Shown here: piece after piece, positions 25,614-35,805 of the stretch
How positions within the stretch are numbered: the first letter of the stretch is position 1
Layout: each line of letters begins with the position of its first letter
Assembly (NCBI RefSeq): GCF_900129975.1
Contig: NZ_FSRG01000006.1
Location: forward strand, 366,246 to 430,245
Reading direction: 5' to 3'
Length of the DNA stretch: 64,000 bases
DNA from: Halodesulfovibrio marinisediminis DSM 17456
Lineage (GTDB): Bacteria; Desulfobacterota; Desulfovibrionia; Desulfovibrionales; Desulfovibrionaceae
Notes under the pieces: generated by a model
Told to the model about the DNA's origin: nothing
The model's input: only the letters and a program-made list of their open reading frames with translations
Databases searched by the model: none
Position numbers and translations under genes: made by a program

Positions 25614-25745
25614 TTGACATGGAATCAAAGGACGCATACGTTAACGGGATTACCTAACGTACTATCCGCCTAAACATCTTAGGGAAGAAAGTACTGAACT
25701 CCAGGCCGGTTAAATGCGTGAATTTACGCTACTGTGGCCTTTTTT
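25614..25745 (+). promoter_or_regulatory. Structured guaB leader with promoter and attenuator-like terminator
   Basis: A possible promoter is TTGACA (25614-25619) and TACGTT (25637-25642), spacer 17. The following RNA can fold as a two-step stem: GTACT (25659-25663) with AGTAC (25690-25694), enclosing CCTAA (25669-25673) with TTAGG (25679-25683), separated by an ATCCG/GAAGAA internal loop. Then AGGCC (25703-25707) pairs with GGCCT (25736-25740), with inner GCGT/ACGC, followed by TTTTTT. This layout, aptamer-like domain then terminator before guaB, suggests transcription attenuation. It does not match the purine riboswitch consensus. Confidence 0.5.
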
Positions 25746-25750
25746 AATAG

Positions 25751-27238
<1,488 letters not shown>

Positions 27239-27259
27239 GATATCTTTCTAGAGGAACTT

Positions 27260-28810
27260 ATGGAAGCAATTAGCAAAGTCATTATTGTTGACTACGGCTC
27301 TCAGTTTACTCAGCTTATCGCACGTCGCGTACGCGAAGCGGGCGTATACTCTGAAATTCACCCTTGCATCATAACAGCTGAAGAAGTCAAAGCAATGAAC
27401 CCTTCCGCTGTGATTCTTTCCGGCGGTCCTTCCAGCGTAGGTGACGAAGACGCTCCTACTCTTGATATGGGTCTGCTTGAACTGGGCGTACCAGTACTCG
27501 GCATCTGCTACGGCATGCAGCTGCTCGCTCACAACCTTGGTGGCCAGCTTGCAAGCTCTGAAACCCGTGAATACGGTCCTGCAGACTTCAACATGACCTC
27601 TGACTGCCCTCTCTTTGCCGACCTCGACCGTGAAAACTCCTTACGTGTTTGGATGTCTCACGGCGACCAGGTTAAAGCGGTGCCACCTTCTTTCGAAGTT
27701 ATCGGTTCTACTGAGACTCTCGAAGTTGCAGCAATGGCATGTGTAGAGAAAAACATCTACGCGCTTCAGTACCATCCGGAAGTACACCACTCAGAGGGTG
27801 GTGACATCATGATCAACAACTTCCTCTTCAAGATCGCAGGCGTAAAGCCAGACTGGACCATGTCCGGCTTTATCGATTCTGTTATCAAAGATTGTCAGGA
27901 CACTGTTGGTCCTGAAGGCAACGTAGTTTGCGGTCTCTCCGGCGGTATCGACTCCACCGTTGTTGCTGTTCTCCTGAACAAAGCAATCGGTCACCGTCTC
28001 CACTGCATCTTTGTTGATAACGGCCTCATGCGTCAGAACGAAGTTGAAGAAGTATCAAGCTACCTTCGCGAACACTTCGACCTCAACCTCACCGTTGTTG
28101 ATGCACGCGAACGCTTCCTATCCAAACTCGAAGGCGTTGAAGATCCTGAGAAAAAACGTAAAATCATCGGCTACGAATTCATCGAAGTATTCGATGCTGA
28201 AGCAGCGCGTATTGAAAACGTTAAATTCCTTGCACAGGGCACCCTGTACCCTGACGTAATCGAATCTATTTCTCACAAAGGCCCTTCCGCGGTTATCAAA
28301 AGCCATCACAACGTTGGCGGCCTTCCTGAAGATATGGAACTCGAACTCATCGAGCCGCTTCGCGAGCTCTTCAAAGATGAAGTACGTAAAGTTGCTATCG
28401 AACTCGGCATGCCTGACTCCGTAGTATGGCGTCATCCGTTCCCTGGTCCTGGCCTTGCTATCCGTATTATCGGCGAAATTACCGACGAACGTCTCACTAT
28501 TTTGAGAAAAGCAGACAAAATCGTACAGAACGAGTTGACTGCATCCGGATGGTATCGCAAAGTGTGGCAGGGCTTTGCTGTTCTGCTGCCGCTCAAGACT
28601 GTTGGTGTAATGGGCGACGACAGAACCTACGAAAACGTTATTGCCCTTCGTATTGTTGATAGTGTAGATGCTATGACAGCGGACTGGGCACGTCTTCCTT
28701 CCGAACTGCTGGAACGAATCTCCAGCCGTATCATTAACGAAGTGACTGGCGTAAACCGCGTTGTTTATGACATCTCCTCCAAGCCACCGAGCACTATCGA
28801 GTGGGAATAA
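27260..28810 (+). CDS. guaA: GMP synthase (glutamine-hydrolysing)
   Basis: A 516-residue enzyme converting XMP to GMP with ATP and glutamine. The N-terminal class I amidotransferase domain has Cys83 in [15 protein letters not shown] and the His/Glu pair in [12 protein letters not shown]. The ATP pyrophosphatase domain has the PP-loop [12 protein letters not shown], and the dimerisation domain ends with KPPSTIEWE, the usual terminus. It is the second gene of the guaBA operon, with tatB starting 29 bases later. Confidence 0.97.
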   Translation: MEAISKVIIVDYGSQFTQLIARRVREAGVYSEIHPCIITAEEVKAMNPSAVILSGGPSSVGDEDAPTLDMGLLELGVPVLGICYGMQLLAHNLGGQLASSETREYGPADFNMTSDCPLFADLDRENSLRVWMSHGDQVKAVPPSFEVIGSTETLEVAAMACVEKNIYALQYHPEVHHSEGGDIMINNFLFKIAGVKPDWTMSGFIDSVIKDCQDTVGPEGNVVCGLSGGIDSTVVAVLLNKAIGHRLHCIFVDNGLMRQNEVEEVSSYLREHFDLNLTVVDARERFLSKLEGVEDPEKKRKIIGYEFIEVFDAEAARIENVKFLAQGTLYPDVIESISHKGPSAVIKSHHNVGGLPEDMELELIEPLRELFKDEVRKVAIELGMPDSVVWRHPFPGPGLAIRIIGEITDERLTILRKADKIVQNELTASGWYRKVWQGFAVLLPLKTVGVMGDDRTYENVIALRIVDSVDAMTADWARLPSELLERISSRIINEVTGVNRVVYDISSKPPSTIEWE

Positions 28811-28839
28811 GCCAACCTTAGCTAATTGGGCGTGACTGC

Positions 28840-29217
28840 ATGTTTGGAATCGGTACTACTGAAATACTGGTTATTCTTGTTGTAGCACTTATTGTGCTGG
28901 GTCCTAAGAGTTTGCCAAAAGTGGCTCGTACACTTGGGAAAGGTCTTGCGGAATTCCGCCGTGTTTCTACAGATTTTCAGCGTACAATAAACACTGAAAT
29001 CGCATTTGAAGAACACGAAAAAGAGAAAAAAGCCGCTGAAAAGAAAATTTTTGGCGAAGAAGACTCTAAAGCGGAAGCAAAACCTGCTCCAGAACCGGCT
29101 GCTGAGCCATCGACTCCGGACGCAACCGGAAACCTTGCAGTAGCTCCTGACAATGTAGCCGCTCAGCCAGTAGCTGAGAAAGCTGCTGAAAAACAGACCG
29201 TGAAGGAACAGGCATAA
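28840..29217 (+). CDS. tatB: Twin-arginine translocase subunit TatB
   Basis: A 125-residue single-helix membrane protein. The N-terminus MFGIGTTEILVILVVALIVL, then GPKSLPKVARTLGKGLAEFR, with an amphipathic helix after the G-P hinge, is typical of TatB. It forms the Tat signal-peptide receptor with TatC. The Glu/Lys/Ala/Pro-rich tail from about residue 60 is low complexity. Its stop overlaps the tatC start (TAATG). Confidence 0.88.
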   Translation: MFGIGTTEILVILVVALIVLGPKSLPKVARTLGKGLAEFRRVSTDFQRTINTEIAFEEHEKEKKAAEKKIFGEEDSKAEAKPAPEPAAEPSTPDATGNLAVAPDNVAAQPVAEKAAEKQTVKEQA

Positions 29218-30332
29218 TGAGCGTTGATAACAAAAAGGACGCTCAGCCTTCTGAAGCAGAAGAAACTGCTTCCACTACCGAGCAGACTGAAGACGCAGAG
29301 TCTTCCAACGAAGTTAAAACTTCTGAAGATGCCCGAGTAGAAGGAGGCGACGACTCTGACCCTTCTGCTGAGATGGATTTCTCAGACGGTCCACGTCCAG
29401 ATCGCGTTGAAGATCTTGACGATGAAGATATAGATAACACCGCGTCCGAGGCACAAGCTGCCTCGGACGACGGTGATTCTTCCGACACAGAACAAGATAC
29501 GTCTCAACCCGCCACTTTGACCGACCGCATTAATGCGATGGGTGAAGAGGACGAGGATGAGGAAGACGAAGAAGAGTCCATGACTCTGCTCCAGCACCTT
29601 GATGAACTGCGTGTGCGCTTAAAGCGCATCAGCTTTGCTGTCATCATCGGCTGTCTTGCCTGTTACAGTTTTGCAGAAAAGCTCTTTGATTACCTGGTAA
29701 TGCCGATGGTTAAGGTAATGCCGGATCAAAGTTCTTTCATTTACACAGCGCCACATGAGGCGTTTGTAACCTACCTTAAAGTCGCTGCACTTGCCGGTTT
29801 CTTCGCTGCAAGCCCATATATATTCTATCAAATCTGGGCATTTATTGCACCGGGGCTGTACGAAGAAGAACGCAAGTACATCATACCTATTGCATTTTTC
29901 TCCGCAGCTTGCTTTATCGGCGGCGGTGCATTTGCGTACTTTATTGTATTCCCGTTCGCTTTTGAATTTTTCATGAGCTTTAACACAGGAAACATTCAGG
30001 CTATGCTCAAGCTGAACGAATATTTAAGTTTCTCCATGAAGCTTATATTCGCCTTCGGCCTTGTGTTTGAAATGCCGTTGTTTGCCCTGTTCCTGAGCAG
30101 ATTAGGAATTGTAACAGCAACTATGATGCGCAAAGCACGTAAGTTTGCTATACTTTTCTCATTTATTCTAGCTGCTCTCCTTACGCCACCGGATGTTGTA
30201 TCCCAGCTTCTTATGGCGGGACCATTGATGATTCTTTATGAAATCTCAATTGTCATCGCTGCTCTCTTCGGCAAACGACGTCCTTCCGAGGAAGTAGACG
30301 AAGAAGATGAAGAAGCAATGGCTGAGTCCTAA
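29217..30332 (+). CDS. tatC: Twin-arginine translocase subunit TatC with long acidic N-terminal extension
   Basis: A 371-residue protein. The TatC core begins at about residue 122 with MTLLQHLDELRVRLKR and has six membrane helices, including AALLTPPDVVSQLLMAGPL. TatC recognises twin-arginine signal peptides of folded exported proteins. Residues 1-121 are an extension very rich in Glu, Asp, Ser and Thr, ending GEEDEDEEDEEES, roughly half the length of a normal TatC. An internal ATG at 29580 could in principle start a standard TatC, but the upstream start is coupled to the tatB stop. The C-terminus is again acidic (EEVDEEDEEAMAES). Confidence 0.93.
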   Translation: MSVDNKKDAQPSEAEETASTTEQTEDAESSNEVKTSEDARVEGGDDSDPSAEMDFSDGPRPDRVEDLDDEDIDNTASEAQAASDDGDSSDTEQDTSQPATLTDRINAMGEEDEDEEDEEESMTLLQHLDELRVRLKRISFAVIIGCLACYSFAEKLFDYLVMPMVKVMPDQSSFIYTAPHEAFVTYLKVAALAGFFAASPYIFYQIWAFIAPGLYEEERKYIIPIAFFSAACFIGGGAFAYFIVFPFAFEFFMSFNTGNIQAMLKLNEYLSFSMKLIFAFGLVFEMPLFALFLSRLGIVTATMMRKARKFAILFSFILAALLTPPDVVSQLLMAGPLMILYEISIVIAALFGKRRPSEEVDEEDEEAMAES

Positions 30333-30367
30333 TCGACTCCTTCTGACACTCTCTAGGTGTACTACAG

Positions 30368-30391
30368 GCCGGGCTTTTTGCCCGGCTTTTT
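30368..30391 (+). terminator. Intrinsic terminator after tatC
   Basis: GCCGGGC (30368-30374) and GCCCGGC (30380-30386) around TTTTT, followed by five T, form a compact terminator between tatC and hisB. Confidence 0.93.
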
Positions 30392-30423
30392 AACCATCTA
30401 CCGACTAAATCTGAGGAAAAAGT

Positions 30424-31014
30424 ATGACTCAACGTACCGCAACCATTACAAGAGACACGAGCGAAACCAAAATTTCCCTGACTCTTACTCTGGACGGAAC
30501 CAGCAATGTAGACGTGAAAACTGGTTGGGGCTTTGCCGACCATATGCTCACCCTTATCGCATTCTGGGGCGGATTTGATCTCCATGTACATTGTGACGGA
30601 GATTTACACGTTGATGCACATCATACACTTGAAGACATTGGTATCTGCTTAGGTAATGCACTGCGCGAAGCACTTGGTGACCGAAAAGGTATTAACCGCA
30701 TCGGCATGGTAAAAGTACCAATGGACGAATCCATTTCTGAAGTGAACATCGACATTTCTGGCCGTCCTTATCTCGTATACAGAGGCGATGAATTACTGCC
30801 TCCTGTTATTGCAGGTGATGAGTCCGACCTGTGGCGCGAATTCTTCAAATCTGTAAGTTATGGTGCAAGAATAAACATGCATATTTCTTACCTTTATGGT
30901 AAAAATGGGCATCATCTGCTCGAATCAGCGTGCAAAGGCTTAGGATTAGCTCTGCGCATGGCTGCTTCCTGTGACCGAAATCAACTTCTCAGCACCAAAG
31001 GGAGTCTCGATTAA
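30424..31014 (+). CDS. hisB: Imidazoleglycerol-phosphate dehydratase
   Basis: A 196-residue single-function HisB that dehydrates imidazoleglycerol phosphate in histidine synthesis. The metal-binding motifs [20 protein letters not shown] and [20 protein letters not shown] are intact. It is the dehydratase part only, without the histidinol-phosphatase domain fused in E. coli. Its stop overlaps the ATG of the lipoprotein gene (TAATG). Confidence 0.95.
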   Translation: MTQRTATITRDTSETKISLTLTLDGTSNVDVKTGWGFADHMLTLIAFWGGFDLHVHCDGDLHVDAHHTLEDIGICLGNALREALGDRKGINRIGMVKVPMDESISEVNIDISGRPYLVYRGDELLPPVIAGDESDLWREFFKSVSYGARINMHISYLYGKNGHHLLESACKGLGLALRMAASCDRNQLLSTKGSLD

Positions 31015-31664
31015 TGCATAAACACCTTCGTAATACCGGACTTATTCTCTGCCTCCTCGGCCTCATACTGATTACCGGTTGCTCCAAATCTACAGCACCA
31101 GCCCAATTACCACGACTTTCTATGGGCTTGGCGATGTTCACCCAGCCAACCAACACTGGGGAGCTTCTCGCCGGATATATTCCTTCCGACCAGTACAAAG
31201 TTTCTCCTGAGACTCTGGATAAACTCGATGCTGATTTTGAAAAACTTTTGAAGACAGAAACTTCCCGCGTATACACAAGCGGTGCTGCTGCTCGCCAGTG
31301 TTATGAGATTACCCAAGCTCAGCACAGAGACGAGCCACTGAATGCGCTGAAGTTCTGGAATCAGGTTGGCATATGCATGAAGGCTGACGTTCTCATCGTT
31401 CCACAGGTAATTGACTGGACACCTCGCGAAGGTGGCGAAATGGGCGCATTCCAGTCTGCCGGTGTAAACATGGACTTCTACGCAATACGCGTTGATGTTG
31501 AAGAACCGACCCTCTCACGTTTTCACTTTGAAGAAACCCAAGAAAGCCTTTCAAACAACCTTCTCAACATCAAAAAATGGTTCAAGCGCAAAGGTAAGTG
31601 GATCACTGCTGAGCAGCTTGCAGAAGAAGGTATGCGTCAGGCTATAACGGAGCTTGGTCTGTGA
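31014..31664 (+). CDS. Predicted lipoprotein of unknown function between hisB and hisA
   Basis: A 216-residue protein with a lipoprotein signal peptide: basic start MHKHLRN, a hydrophobic run and the lipobox LITGC, giving Cys23. The residue after Cys is Ser, so outer membrane sorting would be expected under the E. coli rule. The later block [20 protein letters not shown] is reminiscent of small lipoproteins that report a copy of a host metabolic or envelope state, but I do not recognise the family. It overlaps hisB at its start and hisA at its end, so it is translated with the his genes. Confidence 0.85.
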   Translation: MHKHLRNTGLILCLLGLILITGCSKSTAPAQLPRLSMGLAMFTQPTNTGELLAGYIPSDQYKVSPETLDKLDADFEKLLKTETSRVYTSGAAARQCYEITQAQHRDEPLNALKFWNQVGICMKADVLIVPQVIDWTPREGGEMGAFQSAGVNMDFYAIRVDVEEPTLSRFHFEETQESLSNNLLNIKKWFKRKGKWITAEQLAEEGMRQAITELGL

Positions 31665-32395
31665 TAATTTTTCCTGCTGTAGACATTAAAGGCGGACAGG
31701 CAGTTCGTCTTAAACAGGGTAAAGCCGATCAGGAAACTGTGTTTTCCTCCGATCCGGTAGCAATGGCAAAAAAATGGCAGGAACAAGGCGGCAAATGGCT
31801 CCATGTAATTGATCTTGATGGTGCTTTTTCCGGCGAACCAGTCAACCGTGAACTTATTAAAAATATCTGCTCAAGCGTAGATATGCCTGTTCAGCTCGGC
31901 GGTGGTATCCGCGATCTGGAAACCGCTAAAGCATACCTTGATGCTGGCGTTTCCCGTCTGATCATCGGCACTATCGCGCTGACCGAACCTGAATTATTCG
32001 GTTCCATCTGCAAGGCATTCCCGGGTAAAATCGGTGTGTCTCTTGATGCAGAGGGCGGCGTACTAAAAACCAAAGGCTGGGTAGAAGACAGCGGCCTTAC
32101 AATCTACGATGTGCTTCCTCGCTTAGAAGAACAAGGCGTAGCATTTATCATCTACACCGACATCGACCGCGACGGTATGCAGACAGGCGTTAACCTGCCA
32201 GCGCTTACCAAACTGGCACAGACTTCTTCTGTTCCTGTAATCGCAGCTGGTGGCGTAGCAACTCTTGATGATATCAAGGCACTCTTCCCGCTCACAAAAG
32301 AAGCTAACCTTGAAGGTGCTATCTCCGGTAAAGCTATCTACACCGGAACTCTCGACCTCAAAGAAGCTTCTGACTGGATTGCTGCTCAGAACTAG
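31661..32395 (+). CDS. hisA: Phosphoribosylformimino-5-aminoimidazole carboxamide ribotide isomerase
   Basis: A 244-residue TIM-barrel isomerase of histidine synthesis. It starts with GTG 31661, overlapping the lipoprotein stop (GTGA). The first phosphate-binding half has [16 protein letters not shown] and [21 protein letters not shown], and the second has [18 protein letters not shown], the repeated half-barrel signature. A terminator follows directly. Confidence 0.95.
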   Translation: MIIFPAVDIKGGQAVRLKQGKADQETVFSSDPVAMAKKWQEQGGKWLHVIDLDGAFSGEPVNRELIKNICSSVDMPVQLGGGIRDLETAKAYLDAGVSRLIIGTIALTEPELFGSICKAFPGKIGVSLDAEGGVLKTKGWVEDSGLTIYDVLPRLEEQGVAFIIYTDIDRDGMQTGVNLPALTKLAQTSSVPVIAAGGVATLDDIKALFPLTKEANLEGAISGKAIYTGTLDLKEASDWIAAQN

Positions 32396-32413
32396 CAATT
32401 CTCTATATGAAAT

Positions 32414-32449
32414 AAAAAAAGCGAACTTACATGTAAGTTCGCTTTTTTT
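32414..32449 (+). terminator. Intrinsic terminator after hisA
   Basis: The inverted arms GCGAACTTACA and TGTAAGTTCGC (32421-32442), flanked by A-run and T-run, form a perfect hairpin that can act in both directions. Confidence 0.93.
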
Positions 32450-32580
32450 ATTTGCCTTTACCGTTCTATTGCGACTAGTTATTACTTGTAACCATGGCAT
32501 CCCATTGTATAACAGTTCATTTCCATTCAGGCGCGTATACTACAGCATAAGCATTCATTCTAAATCAGGCGCATACTCCT

Positions 32581-33564
32581 ATGAAACGTATATTAGCCGC
32601 AGACATTGGCGGAACAAACAGCCGCTTTGCAACATTTACTCTACGTGGGGAAACTATAAGCCATGATCGCAGCATTTGGCTTTCTACAAATGCTGCAGAT
32701 AGTTTTGAGCAGCTACTGGAAATGTTGGCAAGCTCTAACTTCGACCTGCAGCCGCATAAAGCTGACGCTATAGTATTCGGAGTGGCAGGTCCTGTTCTTG
32801 ATGGATTGCAATCTGACCCGCCGAATATTCCATGGGATATCAATCTAACAAAAATTCCCAAAAAACTGTGCTGCAGTAACGCAATACTAATTAACGACTT
32901 TCTAGCGCAGGCATACGCAACGTTTACACCAGCATTTAAAGACGCGATGGAAGTTGTTGCAGGCAATCCTGTCAGCACCTGTCCAGTAGGGATTATTGGC
33001 GCTGGTACAGGGCTTGGAAAATCACTTCTTGTTCCGGACAGCACTGGAAAATATACTCCCGTCCCATCCGAAGGTGGACACGGTGTATTTCCGTTCACCA
33101 CTAAAGAAGAAATTGAGTACGCTGAATTCTTACGCGCCAAGATTGGTCGTGAAAAAATAATTCAAGAGCATGTACTCTCCGGTTCAGGCCTTTCATACCT
33201 TTTTGAGTTCCACACTGGCGAAATAGCTCCTTCCCAGAAAGTAGTTACCCATTTTGCAGATTATCCGGTTGTACTGGAATGGTTCTCTAAATTTTATGGG
33301 CGAATTTGCCAGAACTTTGTGTTCGATACCCTAGCTCTTGGCGGCCTATATATTACAGGTGGAATTGCAGCAGGAAACCCTGTAATCGTTACACATAGTG
33401 AATTTAAAAAATCGTTCTACAACACCGAACTGCACTCAAACATCCTCTCCAGTGTTCCTATCAAACTCAATGAAAACGAAGAAGCAGGTCTATGGGGAGC
33501 AGCACAATACGGAGCAGACCATTTGATGCATAAAGCCAGCCCTCGCCCGACAATGAAAGGATAG
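32581..33564 (+). CDS. glk: Glucokinase (Glk family)
   Basis: A 327-residue ATP-dependent hexokinase of the proteobacterial Glk family, phosphorylating glucose to glucose 6-phosphate. The phosphate-binding motif is ILAADIGGTNSRFATFTL, the sugar region includes NDFLAQAYA, and GIIGAGTGLGKSLLV is conserved. It ends 4 bases before the VTT membrane protein and all three downstream genes run the same way, so it may share a transcript with them. Confidence 0.9.
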   Translation: MKRILAADIGGTNSRFATFTLRGETISHDRSIWLSTNAADSFEQLLEMLASSNFDLQPHKADAIVFGVAGPVLDGLQSDPPNIPWDINLTKIPKKLCCSNAILINDFLAQAYATFTPAFKDAMEVVAGNPVSTCPVGIIGAGTGLGKSLLVPDSTGKYTPVPSEGGHGVFPFTTKEEIEYAEFLRAKIGREKIIQEHVLSGSGLSYLFEFHTGEIAPSQKVVTHFADYPVVLEWFSKFYGRICQNFVFDTLALGGLYITGGIAAGNPVIVTHSEFKKSFYNTELHSNILSSVPIKLNENEEAGLWGAAQYGADHLMHKASPRPTMKG

Positions 33565-33568
33565 TTAC

Positions 33569-34264
33569 ATGACGGCAATTCAACTCAAGCGGATCAGCAT
33601 TGTCACTACAATTGTGCTCATATTTGCAGCGACATGGTACTTCGATCTCACAGACTACCTCACCCTTGAATACATAAAAGCAAAGCAGGATGCGTTCAGA
33701 ATTCTCTATGCAGAAAACAGCTTCATCATAATCAGTAGCTTTGTCATTCTCTACATCGTCGTCACTGCCCTTTCCATTCCCGGTGCAACCATAATGACAC
33801 TTGCTGCGGGAGGACTGTTCGGATTTTGGACATCGCTCATTGCTATCTCGTTTGCGTCTACCATCGGCGCAACTCTTGCTTGTTTTGTATCCCGCTATCT
33901 TCTCAGAGACTGGGTTCAAAACATGTTCGGCAATAAAATAAAAAGAATTGATGAAGGAATAAAAAAAGAAGGCGCATTCTACCTTTTCACCCTGCGCCTC
34001 GTACCTATTTTCCCTTTTTTTGCCATCAACTTAATAATGGGCATCACTAGCCTGCCATTGCGGACATATTTCTGGGTATCCCAGATCGGCATGCTCCCCG
34101 GAACAGCCGTTTATGTTAATGCAGGCAAACAGCTTGCGACTATCAATGATGTGTCAGATGTCCTCCAACCAGTGCATCTCATTTCCTTTGCCCTTCTTGG
34201 CATTTTTCCACTTCTTGCCAAGTATCTTTTGAAATTTATCCGCAAAGTAAAAGAGAGCGGTTAA
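33569..34264 (+). CDS. TVP38/TMEM64 (VTT domain) membrane protein
   Basis: A 231-residue inner membrane protein of the VTT/DedA-like superfamily. The signature PGATIMTLAAGGLFGFWTSL and the FTLRLVPIFPFFAINLIMG region (with the conserved R-L-x-P) are clear. About five hydrophobic segments are present. It is 1 base upstream of a flavin disulfide reductase gene; these two families are often paired or fused in bacteria, so they likely work together. The transported or scrambled substrate is unknown. Confidence 0.85.
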   Translation: MTAIQLKRISIVTTIVLIFAATWYFDLTDYLTLEYIKAKQDAFRILYAENSFIIISSFVILYIVVTALSIPGATIMTLAAGGLFGFWTSLIAISFASTIGATLACFVSRYLLRDWVQNMFGNKIKRIDEGIKKEGAFYLFTLRLVPIFPFFAINLIMGITSLPLRTYFWVSQIGMLPGTAVYVNAGKQLATINDVSDVLQPVHLISFALLGIFPLLAKYLLKFIRKVKESG

Positions 34265-34265
34265 C

Positions 34266-35726
34266 ATGGCAGAATACGATTTTGATCTCATCATCATAGG
34301 CAGCGGCGCTGCTGGCTTAACGGTTGCTTCCGGCGCTGCTCAGCTTGGGGTAAAAGTTTTACTTATAGAAAAAGAAAAACAGATGGGCGGCGACTGTTTG
34401 CACTATGGATGTGTCCCAAGCAAGACGCTCATTAAGTGCGCCAACGTACGGCACCAAATGGCCAATGCAGAAAGTTACGGACTTCCAGCCCCAGCACTTG
34501 AGCCTGTGGACTTCTCAAAAGTCTCAGCACATATCAAGTCCGTCGTTGAAAAGATCCAGCCACACGACTCACCTGAACGTTTTGAAAGCCTTGGAGCCGT
34601 TGTCCGTTTCGGCACAGCCTCATTTGTTGATTCCCACACCATTGCCCTTGTCCCACAAGACGGTAAAACAACGGAACACATTTCTGGAAAAAACATTGTT
34701 ATAGCAGCTGGCTCTACCCCATCGACACCACCATTCAAGGGCTTGGATCAAGTGGACTATCTCACCAATGAAACAGTCTTCTTCCAAGAGTCGCTACCGC
34801 CTACACTCACAGTAATCGGCGGTGGCCCCATTGCCGTAGAAATGGCGCAAGCATTTCAACGGCTAGGCTCTAAAGTAACCCTCCTTCAGCGTTCTGCCCA
34901 CATACTTTCAAAAGAAGACCCTGACATGGCTTCTGTTGTCGAAGACACCCTCCGCAAGGATGGGGTCAACATCATAACAAACACCAATATTGCAGAAATA
35001 TTTGAGGAAGATGGTAAGATCTCCGTCCTTTTTGGAACCAAGGAACACCCTGCTCAAAAGATAGCCAGTGACCGTTTGCTTGTAGCCCTAGGCAGGACCC
35101 CTTCCGTAAAAACTCTGGTCCTCGAAAACGCAGGTGTTAAGTATTCTCAAAAAGGCATACCGGTTGACGACAGAATGCGCACTAATGTGCCGCATATCTA
35201 TGCTGTGGGTGATATTACAGGCAAGTATCAATTCACACATGCGGCAGGATACGAAGGCGGCATAGTCATCGCTAACGCCGTATTCAAAATACCACGCAAG
35301 GCAAACTACTCGCTCCTCCCGTGGGTAACTTACTGTGACCCCGAACTTGCTTCCATCGGCTACAATGAAAAACGCGCCAAAGAAGCAGGAATAACTTACT
35401 CTATCGACATAGAAAAATTTACATCAAACGACCGCGCACTTGCTGAAAACAAACCGGAAGGAAAACTTAAGCTCTTACAAGACGCCAAAGGGCGCGTAAT
35501 CGGAGTTCAGATCGTCGGTATACATGCTGGCGAACTTATTAACGAATGGGTCGCCATATTAGGTGGAAACGTTAAGCTCGCCACCCTCGCAGGCGCAATC
35601 CATCCGTACCCAACTCTCGGCGAAATTAACAAAAAGGTAGCGGGAACTATTCTCAGCAAGAAAGTATTCTCCCCGTTTATCCGTAAGATACTCCGCACGT
35701 TGTTTAAATATCGCGGCAAAGCTTAG
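34266..35726 (+). CDS. FAD-dependent pyridine nucleotide-disulfide oxidoreductase (mercuric reductase-like)
   Basis: A 486-residue flavoprotein. The FAD site is LIIIGSGAAGLTVASGA, the redox disulfide is Cys44 and Cys49 in GGDCLHYGCVPSK, the NAD(P)H site is TVIGGGPIAVEMAQAF and the second FAD site is IYAVGDITGKYQFTHAA. The C-terminal dimerisation domain has HPYPTLGEI. It resembles dihydrolipoamide and mercuric reductases, but the extra metal-binding domain and C-terminal Cys pair of true MerA are absent. The substrate is unknown; pairing with the VTT protein suggests a membrane-linked redox role. Confidence 0.88.
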   Translation: MAEYDFDLIIIGSGAAGLTVASGAAQLGVKVLLIEKEKQMGGDCLHYGCVPSKTLIKCANVRHQMANAESYGLPAPALEPVDFSKVSAHIKSVVEKIQPHDSPERFESLGAVVRFGTASFVDSHTIALVPQDGKTTEHISGKNIVIAAGSTPSTPPFKGLDQVDYLTNETVFFQESLPPTLTVIGGGPIAVEMAQAFQRLGSKVTLLQRSAHILSKEDPDMASVVEDTLRKDGVNIITNTNIAEIFEEDGKISVLFGTKEHPAQKIASDRLLVALGRTPSVKTLVLENAGVKYSQKGIPVDDRMRTNVPHIYAVGDITGKYQFTHAAGYEGGIVIANAVFKIPRKANYSLLPWVTYCDPELASIGYNEKRAKEAGITYSIDIEKFTSNDRALAENKPEGKLKLLQDAKGRVIGVQIVGIHAGELINEWVAILGGNVKLATLAGAIHPYPTLGEINKKVAGTILSKKVFSPFIRKILRTLFKYRGKA

Positions 35727-35742
35727 TCAATTGGCTATCCCA

Positions 35743-35780
35743 AAAATAAAAGGCTGTCCCAACTAAAGGACAGCCTTTTT
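35743..35780. terminator. Bidirectional terminator between the reductase and the fusion gene
   Basis: AAAGGCTGTCC (35749-35759) and GGACAGCCTTT (35768-35778) form an 11-bp stem with flanking A- and T-runs. The stem core is the same GGCTGTCC hairpin as in repeat copies A and B, but the rest of the repeat is absent. Confidence 0.9.
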
Positions 35781-35805
35781 AAAGCATAAGTTAAGTTATC
35801 TTCTG

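Noticed and set aside
25614..25745. Classical purine riboswitch in the guaB leader
   Set aside because: The three-way junction with the two conserved loop motifs is not present; the structure seen is different.
35743..35780. Third copy of the 290-313 bp repeat element
   Set aside because: Only the GGCTGTCC terminator hairpin is shared; the CCTCCGGCGG ends and the other blocks are absent.
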